NCBI GenBank assembly: GCA_944472135.2
Contig: OX235270.1
Span: 73,355,168 to 73,419,167, forward strand
Length of the DNA stretch: 64,000 nt
Origin: Trichobilharzia regenti
Taxonomy: Eukaryota > Platyhelminthes > Trematoda > Strigeidida > Schistosomatidae
Direction: 5' to 3'
The translations under genes were made by a program, and so were the position numbers. Positions 24,092 through 35,111 of this stretch are shown one piece after another. Each line of letters opens with the position of its first letter. Position 1 is the stretch's first letter. A model generated the notes under the pieces. It was not told the DNA's origin. It ran no database searches and saw only the letters and a program-made list of their open reading frames with translations.

Positions 24092-26070
24092 TCATGTGTT
24101 TAACGTCTAACGGAGTCTTCATCACATAAAGTACGGGCTAAATAGGGTATTGTATAATTTCTGTACTTAGTGGTACGAGCATATGACTTTATATTGACTT
24201 CTCGTCCTACCTGATGAGATAGAAGGGGACAGTTGTGAATTGAGGGGGTGCAGAGGGTCTGACAGTACAGCCTATGCCCATTTTGTACAGGGATTTATGT
24301 GTCTCTCGACTATAGTATTGGCGAGCTCACGCAGTGGCATACCACAAGCCCTACTCACAGCATTTAATACTCTTCGTGATATGATATAGTCTTTTTTGAG
24401 AAGCCCAGGAAAGATTAATGGAGAGCAATAGAGTACAATAGGTAAAATACAGGAGTTTAAAAATTGCAAAACTAAAGGTTGGTTGATACCTGATTGTCTT
24501 AACTTTTTAATGTAGAAGGTGAGACGAAACATTTTCTTAGAGATAGATAAGATGTGGGATGACCATGAAAGGTCAGAGGAAAGAACTAATCCAAGGTATT
24601 TAATTGTTGACTTGGTTTCAGTTTCCGTGCCATCTATGCTACAGGCATCATGCGAACTAACTAGTTCATGTAAGTTACGTCGATGCTTGAAAGTAAAGTC
24701 AACAGCCTGACATTTGGAAGGATTTAACATAAGACCATTTGACTTGGACCAGTTGTTGATGACCAACAGAAAGCTATTAAGTTTGGAGCAGTCAGACTCG
24801 GAAGTGATAGGCAGTGATACAGTCAGATCATCTGCATATTTGACAAAGTTGTTAGTTTCGTTTGAATGAGGCAGGTCGTGTAGGAAGAAAGAAAAAAGAA
24901 AAGGAGAGAGGACGGCACCTTGAGGAACACCGGATTTTGTAAGCGAGGTAGAAGAAGATTTGCCATTATATACAGTATACTGCATTCTACCAGAAAAATA
25001 GGAATGCAACCAACTCTTAGCCCAGGATCCTGTTTGTGTCAATGAAAGCTTATTTAATAAAAGGCCCCTAGGTACAGAGTCAAAAGCAGATGTGTAATCT
25101 AGAAAAGGACTACGAACATATTTGGCACCTTTGCTAAAACAAGAAACAACATTGTGATATAAGACAACCGCATCATCCAAGGTACTTCTACCATGTTTAT
25201 ATGCAAATTGTTTAGGATCATTAAAAGGTTTCAATGAAGGTTCAAGACGAAGTAATAGTAATTTTTCCATCAATTTTAAAAAAGGAGAAGTAATTGCAAT
25301 AGGCCGAAATTTAATATCAGTACCAAGGGTATTAAAAGCACTAAGATTATTGTCAATATGATTTGTATCATTTGGAAGGATATCGACAGAAATGCGTATG
25401 AAAGACTTATTAAGAGTGTCAACATTAAGAGATGGGACAGAAGTACATCGCTTACCGTTAGTAATTTCTTTGAAAAGTTTCCACAAATTAGAAGGGGTTT
25501 TACATGACAAAAATCTTTGATTATATAAAACATTTAGTCTTTTCATTTCGAGTTTTATCAGAGTATTTAACTTTTTCACACCTGACTTATCATTTGTTTT
25601 GAACAACACTTTTTTATCTCTACGTAGCTTTTTGAGATATGGAGTAGAGAAACGATCAAATCGAATGAATAATGTTTCTTTAGGACAACATATTTCGAAA
25701 CAGAATTTAAGATAATCAGTGGTATTTGTGATTGTGTCATCTGATGTTTGTTCTGTGAATAATTCCCAGTTAGTGTCTTTCAACATGCATCTGAGCTTGT
25801 CTAGGTTGTCTTGTGAGTAGCATCTCCGTTGAACTTTACTGTAGAGGTGAGAGAGGACACCTTTGTGTGATTTGGAATATATTTTAGGCAGTACACGTAT
25901 GATGCAGTGGTCAGAGTTAAGTAAAGGAGCACGTTCGCGAGCTTCATGTATACCAACATCCTCTTCTACTGTGAATCTAATGTTTTCTTCAAATATACTG
26001 TGTATTAGTTTGCGAGTGTATTCCAAATCACATTTTTTTAATCATTACGAATATGTCATGAAAATAACCT
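24092..26070 (-). pseudogene. CR1-like LINE ORF2 (RT), nearly open
   Basis: A 584-codon minus-strand frame (26026-24272) covers the end of endonuclease, the linker and most of RT: FRPIAITSPFLKLMEKL, QFAYKHGRSTLDDA, motif A FLDYTSAFDSVPRG, SGVPQGAVLSPFLFS, motif C FVKYADDLTVSL and KYLGLVLSSDLSWSSH. A TAG (about 24270) and a frameshift interrupt the last 60 residues, which continue to ARTLCDEDSVRR near 24092. A short internal deletion seems to lie before FRPIAITS, removing part of the first RT block. The related copy at 55926-56734 keeps the intact C terminus. The catalytic aspartates are present, but the 5' part (ORF1, most of endonuclease) is missing. Confidence 0.88.
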
Positions 26071-26094
26071 ACCGAGGATAATAAAGGTTTTTTG

Positions 26095-26840
26095 TATTTC
26101 CCAATGAATGAAGAACAAAAGGATATTGTTATTTTTACTGACGTTTCACTATTTAATGCTGCTAATAGCTTTATCAAACTATTATTAAACCAGGATTTAC
26201 AAAATTTCAGCTTATATGTGTGACAACTTAATCATCGTTCCTCAGTATGGGGTCATTTTTGCGTTGTCAAGATGGTCAGTTGGTAAATATAACAAAACTA
26301 GGTGTAGATTGTTGGGTTTGATAAGCGTATAAAATCATAAAAGCAGCGTGTGTTCACATAATGAAGTTGCTTATCACATTCGTATTGATTTTGTCATTTC
26401 ATGGGAGAGGGAGTTGTTTAAACTAGGTCAAATTCTGTTTTTGTCCATCATTCCTACCCAGACAATTTGGATTCCTTTTGATATGAAGCACTAGCTTCTG
26501 ATATTAGACGTTCTTTGTGATTTCTGAAATTTTCCTGGATTATTTCAGTATTGTCGAAATCAATTTCGTGACCTGATACTATAGTGTGTAGACGACCTAT
26601 GTATGGCTCATGATTTTTAAAGCCTTTCTAGTTCACTGACTGGATTTCTCGGTGGTCGAACAGAGGTGGCTGTACGGTGTTCATTTCTTCTGATTTTGAT
26701 TTCTCGTAATGTTTGTTCGATGTATATCGCATTGCATTTCAAGCGCTTTATTTTATAGACACATTTAGATAGAGAATCCATGGAGATTTGGTCTTTTATA
26801 CAAACCCGTACTTAAATTTTTGGTTTAGTTATGGTTAGGG
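26095..26840 (-). mobile_element. Penelope-like element, GIY-YIG region and 3' end
   Basis: Minus-strand frames show CVYKIKRLKCNAIYIEQTLRE, a PLE GIY-YIG endonuclease start in which the YIG glycine has become Glu, and further on ENFRNHKERLISEA. The left end carries a GAAACGTCAGTAAAAATA block typical of the 3' non-coding end of the other PLE copies here. Stops interrupt it. Confidence 0.65.
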
Positions 26841-27040
26841 CTATTAAAGCATTTAGACGTCTCTCGAATAATTTAGATCTTGTCGTCAGTCTCCTCCGTA
26901 TGTTCCAAAGTGTAGAGAAAAGCAAAAGAAAGGAAGAAAAACGTTGTACCTATAAATGGTATGAGTTGGAAAGACGAGATCCAGTTTTTCTACTGGCTAT
27001 TGAATAAGTTATAAGTTTCACGCCCAATACTTTCTTTATC

Positions 27041-27425
27041 TCACAGAACATGAGCTAAGTAGGGTGTGGTTAGGTTTTTGTACTTACTAGTGCGAGCATA
27101 TAGTTTTCTATATAGACTTCTGGTTTTCCCAGATGAGATACAAGGGGAGAGTTGTGAATGAAGAGGGTGGTGTGAGTTAGATAGAATGGATTTAGTCCAT
27201 TTTTCACACGAGTCCAAGTGCCTGTCAACTAGAATATTAACAAACTGGTTAAGTGGCACGTAGCTTACCCTGCTCACAACCTTTAACATCCTGCGTGATA
27301 AGGTATGGTCTTTCTTCAGTAGCCCAGGAAAAACTAAGGAGGAACAATAGAGAATAATAGACAGAATGCGAGAGTTAACGAATTGTAGGAGTAAGGGTTT
27401 GGGTTATTCCAGAATGTCTTAACTT
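27041..27425 (-). mobile_element. CR1-like LINE, RT C-terminal fragment
   Basis: The minus-strand frame includes LKVVSRVSYVPLNQFV, CEKWTKSILS, HSQLSPCISSGKTRS and TPYLAHVL, matching the C terminus of the copy at 55926-56734. The fragment is cut at a (TA)n tract on the right. Confidence 0.85.
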
Positions 27426-27427
27426 CT

Positions 27428-27452
27428 TGATATATATATATATATATATATC
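27428..27452. repeat. (TA)n microsatellite
   Basis: About a dozen TA units separating the CR1-like fragment from a PLE fragment. Confidence 0.9.
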
Positions 27453-27479
27453 AAACACTATTCCGAACAATAGTGATCA

Positions 27480-27900
27480 TACACAATGAAAACTTTCGAC
27501 ATTAGGTAATTAGATGAAAGAGAGGTGAAAACATCCAGTTACCAGGGTAAAAAAAACTGACAACTGCTTCTTTCTGAACGTATAAATCAGGTTTCAGGCG
27601 CGTGATGGGGAACGCTTTGGCAAACTTGAGGAGAATTGAGCTATTTTGCCTATTGATAATTCTGGACTATCTTGTGACATCCGCCTCATGACCCGTGTCA
27701 AGGAGATGTCTGGTGATGGCACCGTTTAAAGCATTTGTTCCCTTTAGACGTATGCTTTTTGGTACATGTTCAGAAAATCGTAGATATGCCCTTCTTTCTG
27801 TTTTCCAATGTAACAGCTACCACAGATACATGTAAATTCGTATATACAGTTGAAGTTAACATGAGAAGGATATCTATCAACTTTTGATTGCACCAAAGGA
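27480..27900 (-). mobile_element. Penelope-like element, GIY-YIG region (second lineage)
   Basis: Minus-strand CIYEFTCICGSCYIGK, then an alternative frame with RLKGTNALN and FAKAFPITRLKP, is the C-terminal GIY-YIG part of a PLE. It differs from the lineage at 26095-26840. Stops and at least one frameshift are present. Confidence 0.65.
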
Positions 27901-28339
27901 CAAGTTGTTCAGGAGACATGTACGAGCTTAGCTGCAGGTTAGGCTCTGGCTAGGGACGTCCTCAGTCTTCTTGTCTTGTTCATAATGAAACTATTAGTAC
28001 GTAGAACGGTGATTTCAGTTCATTTGTATGACCTACTTTACTTACGGTTGTTATATAAAAGATATTGTAAGTGTAAACTGCATTAAGGCTAAACCTTTTT
28101 TTGATGATAAGTGTCTTCGTGTCAATCGTTCATTTTAAGTCAAACTGTGTTGTAAATAATAATCAGGTGAGGTAAGGTGATGTTAAGTTAGGTAAGACAA
28201 ATATGTTGATAAATGGTCATCACCTGAAGTGTCAAGCCGCAATAAATGTGATGACTTTACGTTAATGAATAATATGTTGGAGTTGACAGTTACTTATTTG
28301 GTAATAATATATATTGTCCAGTTGATTGCATTGCGTCAC

Positions 28340-28860
28340 AAATTTGAGGAACAGATGTTTTAGAATGACCGACACGTGAATCCACTCTTGAATCAAATAA
28401 TTATCCTAAAGACTTTATAAAAAGATATTTAAAATATGAAGATAAGGATGAATCGAAACCTGCTTCTAAGAATTGGGTTAGTACAGCTGTGATTCCTTAC
28501 CGCAAAGAAACATCTGATGAAATAAAGCGAATCCTTAACGATCACCACATAAGAGTGTATTTTCGTGCAGCTAACACCTTACGCTCATTACTAGTGAAGG
28601 TTAAGGATAAAATAGAACGAAAAAACCCAACAGAATTGCGTATACCAGATCAATTGTGGGGATTGTAACGCCGTATGTGCAGGAGAAACTTCCAGACAGG
28701 TAAGTATAAGAGTGAAAGAGCATGAACGATGTTTAAAGGTGGTTCCAAAGACCTCTGCAGACTTGAAGAAGCTAGAAAACAACTCAGATATGGAATGCAT
28801 TCAATAGAAACGGGACATAGAATCGGCTTTGATAAGACTAAGGTTTTACAGAAATGTTTT
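28340..28860 (+). mobile_element. Penelope-like element (third lineage), left part
   Basis: Plus-strand frames read YPKDFIKRYLKYEDKDESK, WVSTAVIPYRKETSDEIKRI and HSIETGHRIGFDKTKVLQK, interrupted by stops in the GIY-YIG core. The same lineage occurs on the minus strand at 37800-38530. The copy is split by a SINE at 28861 and resumes at about 29086. Confidence 0.75.
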
Positions 28861-29085
28861 GGTTCATATGTGCGTCGGTGGCACAGTGGTTAGGACTCTC
28901 GCCGACCATGCATATGGTCCGGGGTTCGAGCTCACGCCGACGCACACCTGATATCTATGGTCGGCCTGCGAAATTTGGGCTACCGATATCCATGCTGAAA
29001 ATTCCATACTTGTACCAAAAATACGGTGTGGAATCAAGCTGTAATCAAAAATCAAAAATAAAATAAAAAATAAAAAAAATAAAAA
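28861..29085 (+). repeat. tRNA-headed SINE, family 2
   Basis: The head GTGCGTCGGTGGCACAGTGG with box B-like GGGTTCGAG, a body of about 120 bases and a long A-rich tail (29044-29087). It has the same structure as 4238-4424. It interrupts a PLE, so it is younger than that copy. Confidence 0.82.
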
Positions 29086-29175
29086 AGACTGACTGCAGAA
29101 GCCCTACAAATATGGGTGAATCCCAACAGTTTAAACAGACGTGAAGGTTTGATGTTAGTTGGTGCATGGCAAATC
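29086..29175 (+). mobile_element. Penelope-like element (third lineage), right part
   Basis: GACTGACTGCAGAAGCCCTA and the following GTTTGATGTTAG block match the opposite-strand copy at 37800-37865, showing that the PLE continues past the SINE. Confidence 0.6.
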
Positions 29176-29440
29176 CTGACTAATACATAAAATTGGATAT
29201 GTTAATCAACAACTAGTCACACATGGTCAAATTCCCGATTGACTACATCTTCTTATGGAGAGAATAAAAGATTTATAAAAATTATATTTGTAAAAATCTC
29301 AATTATTTTGCAACTATCCGGTCAAATCTTGATCACAGTTCATATAAATCCATATATATTTTAAACGTTTTCATAATTTTTTTTCTCTATAGAAATCGTT
29401 GTAGAAATTTTAAAAAAACCTTTAACATAACCGTAAAAAG

Positions 29441-29658
29441 GAATACGAGAATTCGTCAACGTTTGGTTGATATAGCTCTAGAGAAACTTAGACTGCAAGA
29501 TGAAATATGGCACTACACAGATTTGAATTCATCTCTGTCTTCAGAAATCAAAGAACTTCAAAGGAAACTAGCCAGTTTAAACAATGAAAACCATTGTAGT
29601 AATGAAAATGCCAATATTGGGAATTTGGAACCAAAGAGATTGCATGGATTGGATTCAG
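29441..29658 (+). CDS. Gene 1 coiled-coil protein, exon f
   Basis: AG (29439-29440) leads into one base that completes the Val codon split by exon e, then 72 codons, and one base before a GT at 29659. The product contains IRQRLVDIALEKLRLQDEIW and then SSLSSEIKELQRKLASLNNE, both heptad-like, followed by an Asn-rich, less structured stretch. The phase-2-to-phase-1 fit with both neighbours is the main evidence that this is one gene across an 7.7-kb transposon-filled intron. Confidence 0.83.
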
Positions 29659-29765
29659 GTTTGCAATAATATTTTTTATAAAGAGGTTACACGTAGTTGT
29701 ATAACTGTGATTTTAACTATGCACACAAACACATGCAAACTCTAATGACGACTGTATTGAATGCT

Positions 29766-30521
29766 AAGAAGGATTATTATTATTATTGTTCCCTTGGGTT
29801 CCTAGTGGAACATACGGCTTCAACTGCACGTATCCACTTGCTTCTGTCTTCTGCTGTGCTTTTCACCTGCATCCATGTTAGTCCATACTCTTTCAACTTC
29901 TATTCACACGATCTCCTCCATGTCACCCTTGCACTAACGACCCACTCGCCGCGTTCTTCCCTTTCGGCCTGGTTCCACTCGAGCAATGGCCTGACGCGCG
30001 TGCGATGTCACTCAGCGGCCTCCTCAGCGAGTGTCCAACCCATCTTCACTTTCTCCTGCATATTTGTTGGTTGGCGATTGGTTCTTGTTTTGTTTGTTCC
30101 CATAATTTCTTGTTGGTGATTCTTTCCGGCCCGGCCATCTGATCTTCACTATAGATCCAGCGAAGACAGTTGGTGATGAAGGTCTCCATGCAATAGGCTG
30201 TTGGAAATATTCTTTGTGACCCGCCCGCCAAGTTTCTCATCTGTATAGAAGAACTGACTGACTTGACGTATGTATTGAAAACCCAATCGAATTTTGTTGT
30301 TGATGCTGAGTGACGAAGATTTCCAGATTTTCGATTTGGCATCCTCGTCCGTTCCAAATGCCTGTAGTTGAGACAATGCTACCTAGATAAGTGAATGAAG
30401 TCACCTGTTTCAAATCCCTCCCGTTGATGGTGATTGACGCTGGATGTTGCTGTTGTTGGTTGGTTATTTTCATAACCTCCGTCTTGTCTATGTTCACATG
30501 GAGTCCTGTCTTTGCTGCCAG
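29766..30521 (-). mobile_element. RTE-type LINE (group 1), RT C-terminal part
   Basis: Minus-strand reading gives TGLHVNIDKTEVMKITNQ, FTYLGSIVSTTG, KLWEQTKQEPIANQ and the C-terminal WNQAERE region. It is cut at 30521, where a + strand RTE group 2 copy starts. Confidence 0.82.
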
Positions 30522-31283
30522 TTTACACCGTCTCTGGCGTAGAGGAGATATCCGACTACCGACCAAAGGGCGGATGTACTGCTCATCAGTCCGCTCCGTC
30601 TTCCTTTATGACCAGCTGTACGACCTGGACATTGAGAGTAGAAGCGATGAAAAGTCTGGCTAGCAGTTTTTGGTCATATGTGCCTGCGTTCTATCTCCCG
30701 TGTGAAGTGGTATAATAAGATGAGCAATATCGAGGTTAGGCATCGGGTGCTAGGTAGGTGGGAGGGGAAATCAATCGACGAGGTTGTGAAGTTACATCGA
30801 CTGAGATGGTTAGGACATGTGTTACGTATGCCTAGTCATCGCCTTCCTCGACAACATACAATTTTAGCTGATATAGGGTCAGGCTGGAAAAAAGCTAGAG
30901 GAGGTCGAACCAAAACATGGCCTCACCAGTCAATGAAATCTACAACAGTTAGTTTAATCCAGCCACGTAGGAAGGTGTAGACTTCCTGACTGGTTGGGGT
31001 CCTCGGGACGATAAAAATCTATGGTTGGAAACAATTGGTGACATGGCTCAAAATCGTTCTCAGTGGTGCAGATGCATCCACTCCTTGTGACTTATGATTT
31101 CCAATGAAACTATATTGTTCTTCGTCATTACTATTCCTTTGTCTCACACCTCTGTTTACTGCCCATATTATGCATTTCTTCTACTTTCTTCTCTTGCTTT
31201 GTGTACTACATGGAGGGGAGTGTGGCGACTTGAACTGCTGCACACTGGTGCAAAGTTCTATGTCGAAAACAGACAGACATTGT
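30522..31283 (+). mobile_element. RTE-type LINE (group 2), 3' end, 5'-truncated
   Basis: From 30522 the + strand encodes the RT C terminus (VKWYNKMSNIEVRHRVL, then RLRWLGHVLRMPSHRLPRQH), the 3' UTR and a short AGAC-type tail (about 31265-31280). It is almost identical to the minus-strand copy at 18866-19365. The abrupt junction with RTE group 1 suggests insertion into that older copy. Confidence 0.88.
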
Positions 31284-32065
31284 TGTACAGCGATATTAAC
31301 TGATGACCACGTTTCGAGCACAAACTATTGCTACTCATAATGATATCAAGTTACTTACACAATTTTTTTCCTTCATTTATATACATGTGTGGAATTGATG
31401 ATCAGACATTTGAATAAAAATCAATATGAGATAATGTACATTCAGAAATAATAATACGAGTGTTATCAATCAAATAGAATCAGATAGGAAATAAGACGCC
31501 TCACCTTTAACCTGCTGCACCCTACTGTCCATGGCTTCCTGCTACAACCACAGGTTAACTACCTGAATAGGGTCAGTCACTAGTGAGTATCAGATTAATT
31601 AATTTTCAATTATTGGTTTTTGTAGGGATTGTGTTTGATTGATTAGTTGGAAGGTTTCATCGATTGAATCAGTATGAGTCCCACTAAGAGGATCGATAAC
31701 TATTTACTAGGCAAATGTGGATAATAAAAAAGTAATGCTAACCCTAATCTTAATCGTAACCCTGATTTCAACTCTGACCCTAATCGTGACTGTATCCCTA
31801 ACGAGCTATGCACAAATTGTCTAAACAGTATTTAAAATCGAGGTAGGGATGAAATTTGCACCTCCATCTATGCACAGCGTTCAAAGTGACACTATAGTGA
31901 ATAGTAAGTTTCGTTATCAAACGAGTAGTATGCGTTCAAGGCCACTGGAGCTACCGCACACCTGACCCACGGTAATGCCTTATTTCAGTTTGATTATATT
32001 CATATGCGTATTGCTGCATTGTGTCAAAACACTGTCTCTCCTTTTCCATTCCATCTTTCTTTTAG
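31284..32065. other. Last intron of gene 1, mostly unassigned
   Basis: A short PLE-like 3' end motif (GCTCGAAACGTGG on the minus strand) is visible near 31290-31345. The rest has (CCTAA)-like patchy repeats near 31740-31800 (CCTAATCTTAATCGTAACCC) and no coding signal. Confidence 0.4.
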
Positions 32066-32292
32066 ATAGAATTCATAAACTTTCTTTAAGAAATCAAGAT
32101 CTTAATAAAGTGGAGACGAATAAAATTGAATCACAAGGAAAAGAAAGAGCGGAAGAAAATACTTCAGGAAAATTATCCCTGAGAAATGATGCAGGTTCTA
32201 CAACTACCACCAGTACTACCACTGCTGGTATTAGTAGCAGGGACATAATTGCTCAATGCAAAGAAGTACCACAGGAGTGTACAACTTCGTGA
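32066..32292 (+). CDS. Gene 1 coiled-coil protein, terminal exon
   Basis: The acceptor TCTTTTAG is followed by two bases completing Asp with the previous exon, then 74 codons and TGA. The product runs RIHKLSLRNQDLNKVETNK, a Glu/Lys-rich stretch and a low-complexity Thr/Ser segment (TTTTSTTT), ending ECTTS. The 3' UTR is only 37 bases long before Gypsy element B begins at 32330; any genuine 3' UTR sequence would resume at 35112. Confidence 0.85.
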
Positions 32293-32329
32293 CATAAGAT
32301 TTTCTTCTATCACCATCGCAGATTACTTG

Positions 32330-32810
32330 TGTTATAACTGTAGGGAATTCAATGAAGACGTTTTCACCTTGCTCTGTCTGCGCCTGAACTAATCTGCCTA
32401 TCTGCTTGTCGTACCTTCCGATTTAGTAAAGCACGCAAATATCAAAAGACAAAGGCTGGACTGTGACTGTGTATTGAAGTGCAACAACGACAAAGAAAGC
32501 CATGGTATTTATACATTTTACAACAATATGGACAGCTAACAGCATTTGAAATAATTGATCTTAATAGCCAATAACAAAGTGCGTGAGAGATGATAATATA
32601 CCATATGTGCGAGATTGACAGTCAATAACAAAATGTGTGGGAATGATAATATACCATATATACAAGATTAACAGTCACTACCAAAATGTGTGAGAATGAT
32701 AATATACCATATATACAAGATTAACAGTAAATACCAAAATGTGTGAGAATGATAACATACCATATATGCAAGATTAAACAGTCAATACCAAAATATGTGG
32801 GATCCTATCA
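32330..32810 (-). repeat. 3' LTR of Gypsy B
   Basis: 481 bp. It contains four copies of a 53-bp subrepeat (about 32588-32800; core ATGATAATATACCATAT), one more than the partner LTR. Confidence 0.93.
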
Positions 32811-32822
32811 CCTCTCCCCGTA
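32811..32822 (-). other. Polypurine tract, Gypsy B
   Basis: Minus-strand ACGGGGAGAGG directly precedes the TG of the 3' LTR. Confidence 0.7.
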
Positions 32823-33497
32823 AAGAGTGTAGGACTTGCTTTTTGGATCTATTTGAAAAGGTTTCGGAGCTCTTCTTTGTCGAGTTGACCTTTGCGTGGT
32901 ACTGGATAGAGCGTGATCTGTGTGTCTGACACATAACTGTCCTTTTTCATTCGTACGATAATGCAGCAAGAATTTATCCAAAATTTCTTCTGTTGTTCCC
33001 TCCCCCTTCGCTTTTGCATAAGCACGCTTAAAGGTGTCGACGAAACGTTCAGTCTGTCCATTCGATTGGGGATGATACGGGGGGCTACGAATATGCTGGA
33101 TGCCAAACAGTTTGCAGCAACCAAGTTTGTCCTGGAAGACAGAAGCGTGCTTTTGACGACGGCGTTGCAAGAGAGATTGATCAGATACATCTCCGGGAAC
33201 AACGTTGTGTGGTGAAGACGAAACATTAGAGCATACTGAATTTAATGGTACATTAAAGATATGGAGCTTGTCTAACCAGTCAAGACCAAGCAAATTCAAA
33301 TCATGGTAGTTTGTAACGTAACATACACCATTGAAGTGATGCTCACCAAACTGAACCTGGCAATTTATCTCACCCACGAGTTTCAGTATATCTCCAGAGA
33401 CATTCTTGGCGACATGCTCGGTCGGCAGAATCTGTGGGCAACCAAGTTTGCGCCACGTAGTTCGGGAAATTACGGTGATATCTGATGCCGTATCCAA
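32823..33497 (-). pseudogene. Gypsy B fused protease-integrase fragment
   Basis: A 229-codon frame starts within protease (MDTASDITVIS), follows the A polyprotein through HASVFQDKLGCCK and then, at about 33110, switches without loss of frame to integrase sequence FGIQHIRSPPYHPQSNGQTE, which includes the last catalytic Glu. The RT, RNase H and the first two integrase acidic residues are gone. Near the end (about 32930) another frame carries the better C terminus (YPVPRKGQLDKEELRN), so a frameshift or small deletion lies there too. The product cannot be an active polymerase or integrase. Confidence 0.85.
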
Positions 33498-34563
33498 CTG
33501 AAGACGAATACGTTTGCCGTTAATATCTAGTGTTATGTACTTACGTTTGCTGGCGAACTCGACTTTGGAAGTTGTAAAACGGTCTGTACTCGAGGAGATT
33601 GTTTCGGCTTGAAACGACTACTTCTGTTCCTCACCGAAGAATTTTTCTGCGGTGTACAGTAACCCTCCTTATGTCCAAAACGGTGACAATTACGGCATTT
33701 ATGCTTCTTGAAAGGACAGAACTTGACAAAATGCCACGAACCACAGTGCCAGCACACTGAAGGAGGTTTAGCTGAATTTGAGACTGACGTGCTGTGTGCT
33801 TAACGGTGATCGGAGGACTTTTCACTGTGTTAATCGAACCAAATTCAGACGACTGTCGTTTGCACTCCACCATAGCAGTATCGTGCTTCAAGTTGATTAA
33901 ACGTAGGCATTCTGCTGTCACCATTTGTAAAGTCATTTTCGGGTCTTGTTCCACGAGTGACAGAAGTCGAGTTCGTATGTCAGTATCTTCTGGGTTCTTC
34001 AACCCACAAATAAAAATCAAACACTTGAACTGATCTGATGTCATTTCGTGTGGTTTGAACCTTTCACATTCCTTGTTCACTTTGCCAGCGTAAGTCACAT
34101 AATCATCGGAAGGCATTTTTGTCAACTGAAAACATTGATACCGAATATTAAACATGGATGACTGTTCACCAAAGATTTGTGATAAAACGGTGACTGTCTC
34201 ATCGAATGATAACTCACGTGGGTTCTTAGGCAGAATGAAGTTAACATATCTGTTGTGCTCAACAGTACCAAGTTTTCTTAGTAACAATCGGACTTTGGCA
34301 GCATCATCAAACATGTAGCATTCAATACGGAAAACGTCTTCGTAACGATTGAACCATGCATCAAATACGAGACCAGATATTGGGTCGTAGTTGAACTCAC
34401 TGATGGAATTTGAGATGCTTTCATATTTGTCAGAATGAGATGTTGATGGAACTTGAATGGACAGCTTCTGAGTGAGAGCTTCGATTAATTTTAGTTGAGC
34501 TGCTTCATTCTGAACCTGCTGCTGCTGCAAGATAGATTTGAGATCGTCCAGAGAGATAGACAT
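33498..34563 (-). pseudogene. Gypsy B gag, one frameshift
   Basis: Starts at 34563 with the same MSISLDDLKSILQ as element A and follows it closely to about 33775. There one C is missing compared with A (GAATTTGAG against GAATTCTGAG), so the zinc knuckles CWHCGSWHFVKFC and CRNCHRFGHKEGYC fall in a second frame (33757-33533). Apart from this single indel, gag looks intact. Confidence 0.9.
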
Positions 34564-34669
34564 TGTAATTGGGTTGTAATTAACACAGTCAAAAATGTTA
34601 TATAGCTGCGCTGAACAGAATAAAAACTGTCGTCGTTTGCTTGCTATAACTGCAATGAATTAAGGTAAA

Positions 34670-34680
34670 CCCCGTCGCCA
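34670..34680 (-). other. Primer binding site, Gypsy B
   Basis: Minus-strand TGGCGACGGGG, identical to that of element A and in the same position next to the 5' LTR. Confidence 0.6.
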
Positions 34681-34683
34681 ATT

Positions 34684-35111
34684 TGTTATAACTGTAGGGA
34701 ATTGAATGAAGACGTTTTCACCTTGCTCTGTCTGCGCCTGAACTAATCTGCCTATCTGCTTGTCGTACCTTCCGATTTAGTAAAGCACGCAAATATCAAA
34801 AGACAAAGGCTGGACTGTGACTGTGTATTGAAGTGCAACAACGACAAAGAAAGCCATGGTATTTATACATTTTACAACAATATGGACAGCTAACAGCATT
34901 TGAAATAATTTATCTTAATAGCCAATAACAAAGTGCGTGAGAGATGATAATATACCATATGTGCGAGATTGACAGTCAATAACAAAATGTGTGGGAATGA
35001 TAATATACCATATATACAAGATTAACAGTCAATACCAAAATGTGTGAGAATGATAACATACCATATATGCAAGATTAAACAGTCAATACCAAAATATGTG
35101 GGATCCTATCA
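34684..35111 (-). repeat. 5' LTR of Gypsy B
   Basis: 428 bp with three 53-bp subrepeats (about 34941-35100). It differs from the other LTR by few substitutions and by one subrepeat unit (481 against 428 bp). Confidence 0.93.

Larger units (their letters stand above)
32330..35111 (-). mobile_element. Gypsy/Ty3 LTR retrotransposon B, internally deleted, complete ends
   Basis: Same family as element A, minus strand. Both LTRs are present (32330-32810 and 34684-35111), with TG...CA ends and a perfect 5-bp target duplication ACTTG (32325-32329 and 35112-35116). Primer binding site and polypurine tract are intact. Inside, gag carries a 1-base frameshift and about the whole of RT, RNase H and the first part of integrase are deleted, joining the region after protease directly to the integrase C-terminal part. 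The insertion lies in the 3' UTR of gene 1, antisense to it. The two LTRs are nearly identical apart from one 53-bp subrepeat, which points to a young insertion. Confidence 0.95.

Noticed and set aside
23718..24125. Overlapping AT-rich frames on both strands
   Set aside because: Low-complexity composition explains them.
29463..29669. Start of an independent small gene in place of gene 1 exon f
   Set aside because: The frame runs upstream to a splice acceptor and its phases fit the neighbouring exons.
31290..31345. CTGATGA near a GTTTCG in the last gene 1 intron, as possible hammerhead ribozyme
   Set aside because: CTGATGA and GAAAC lie on opposite strands, and no stem II forms; it matches the 3' end of a Penelope-like element.
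32588..32800. Direct repeats as CRISPR-like array
   Set aside because: Head-to-tail 53-bp units without spacers, inside an LTR.
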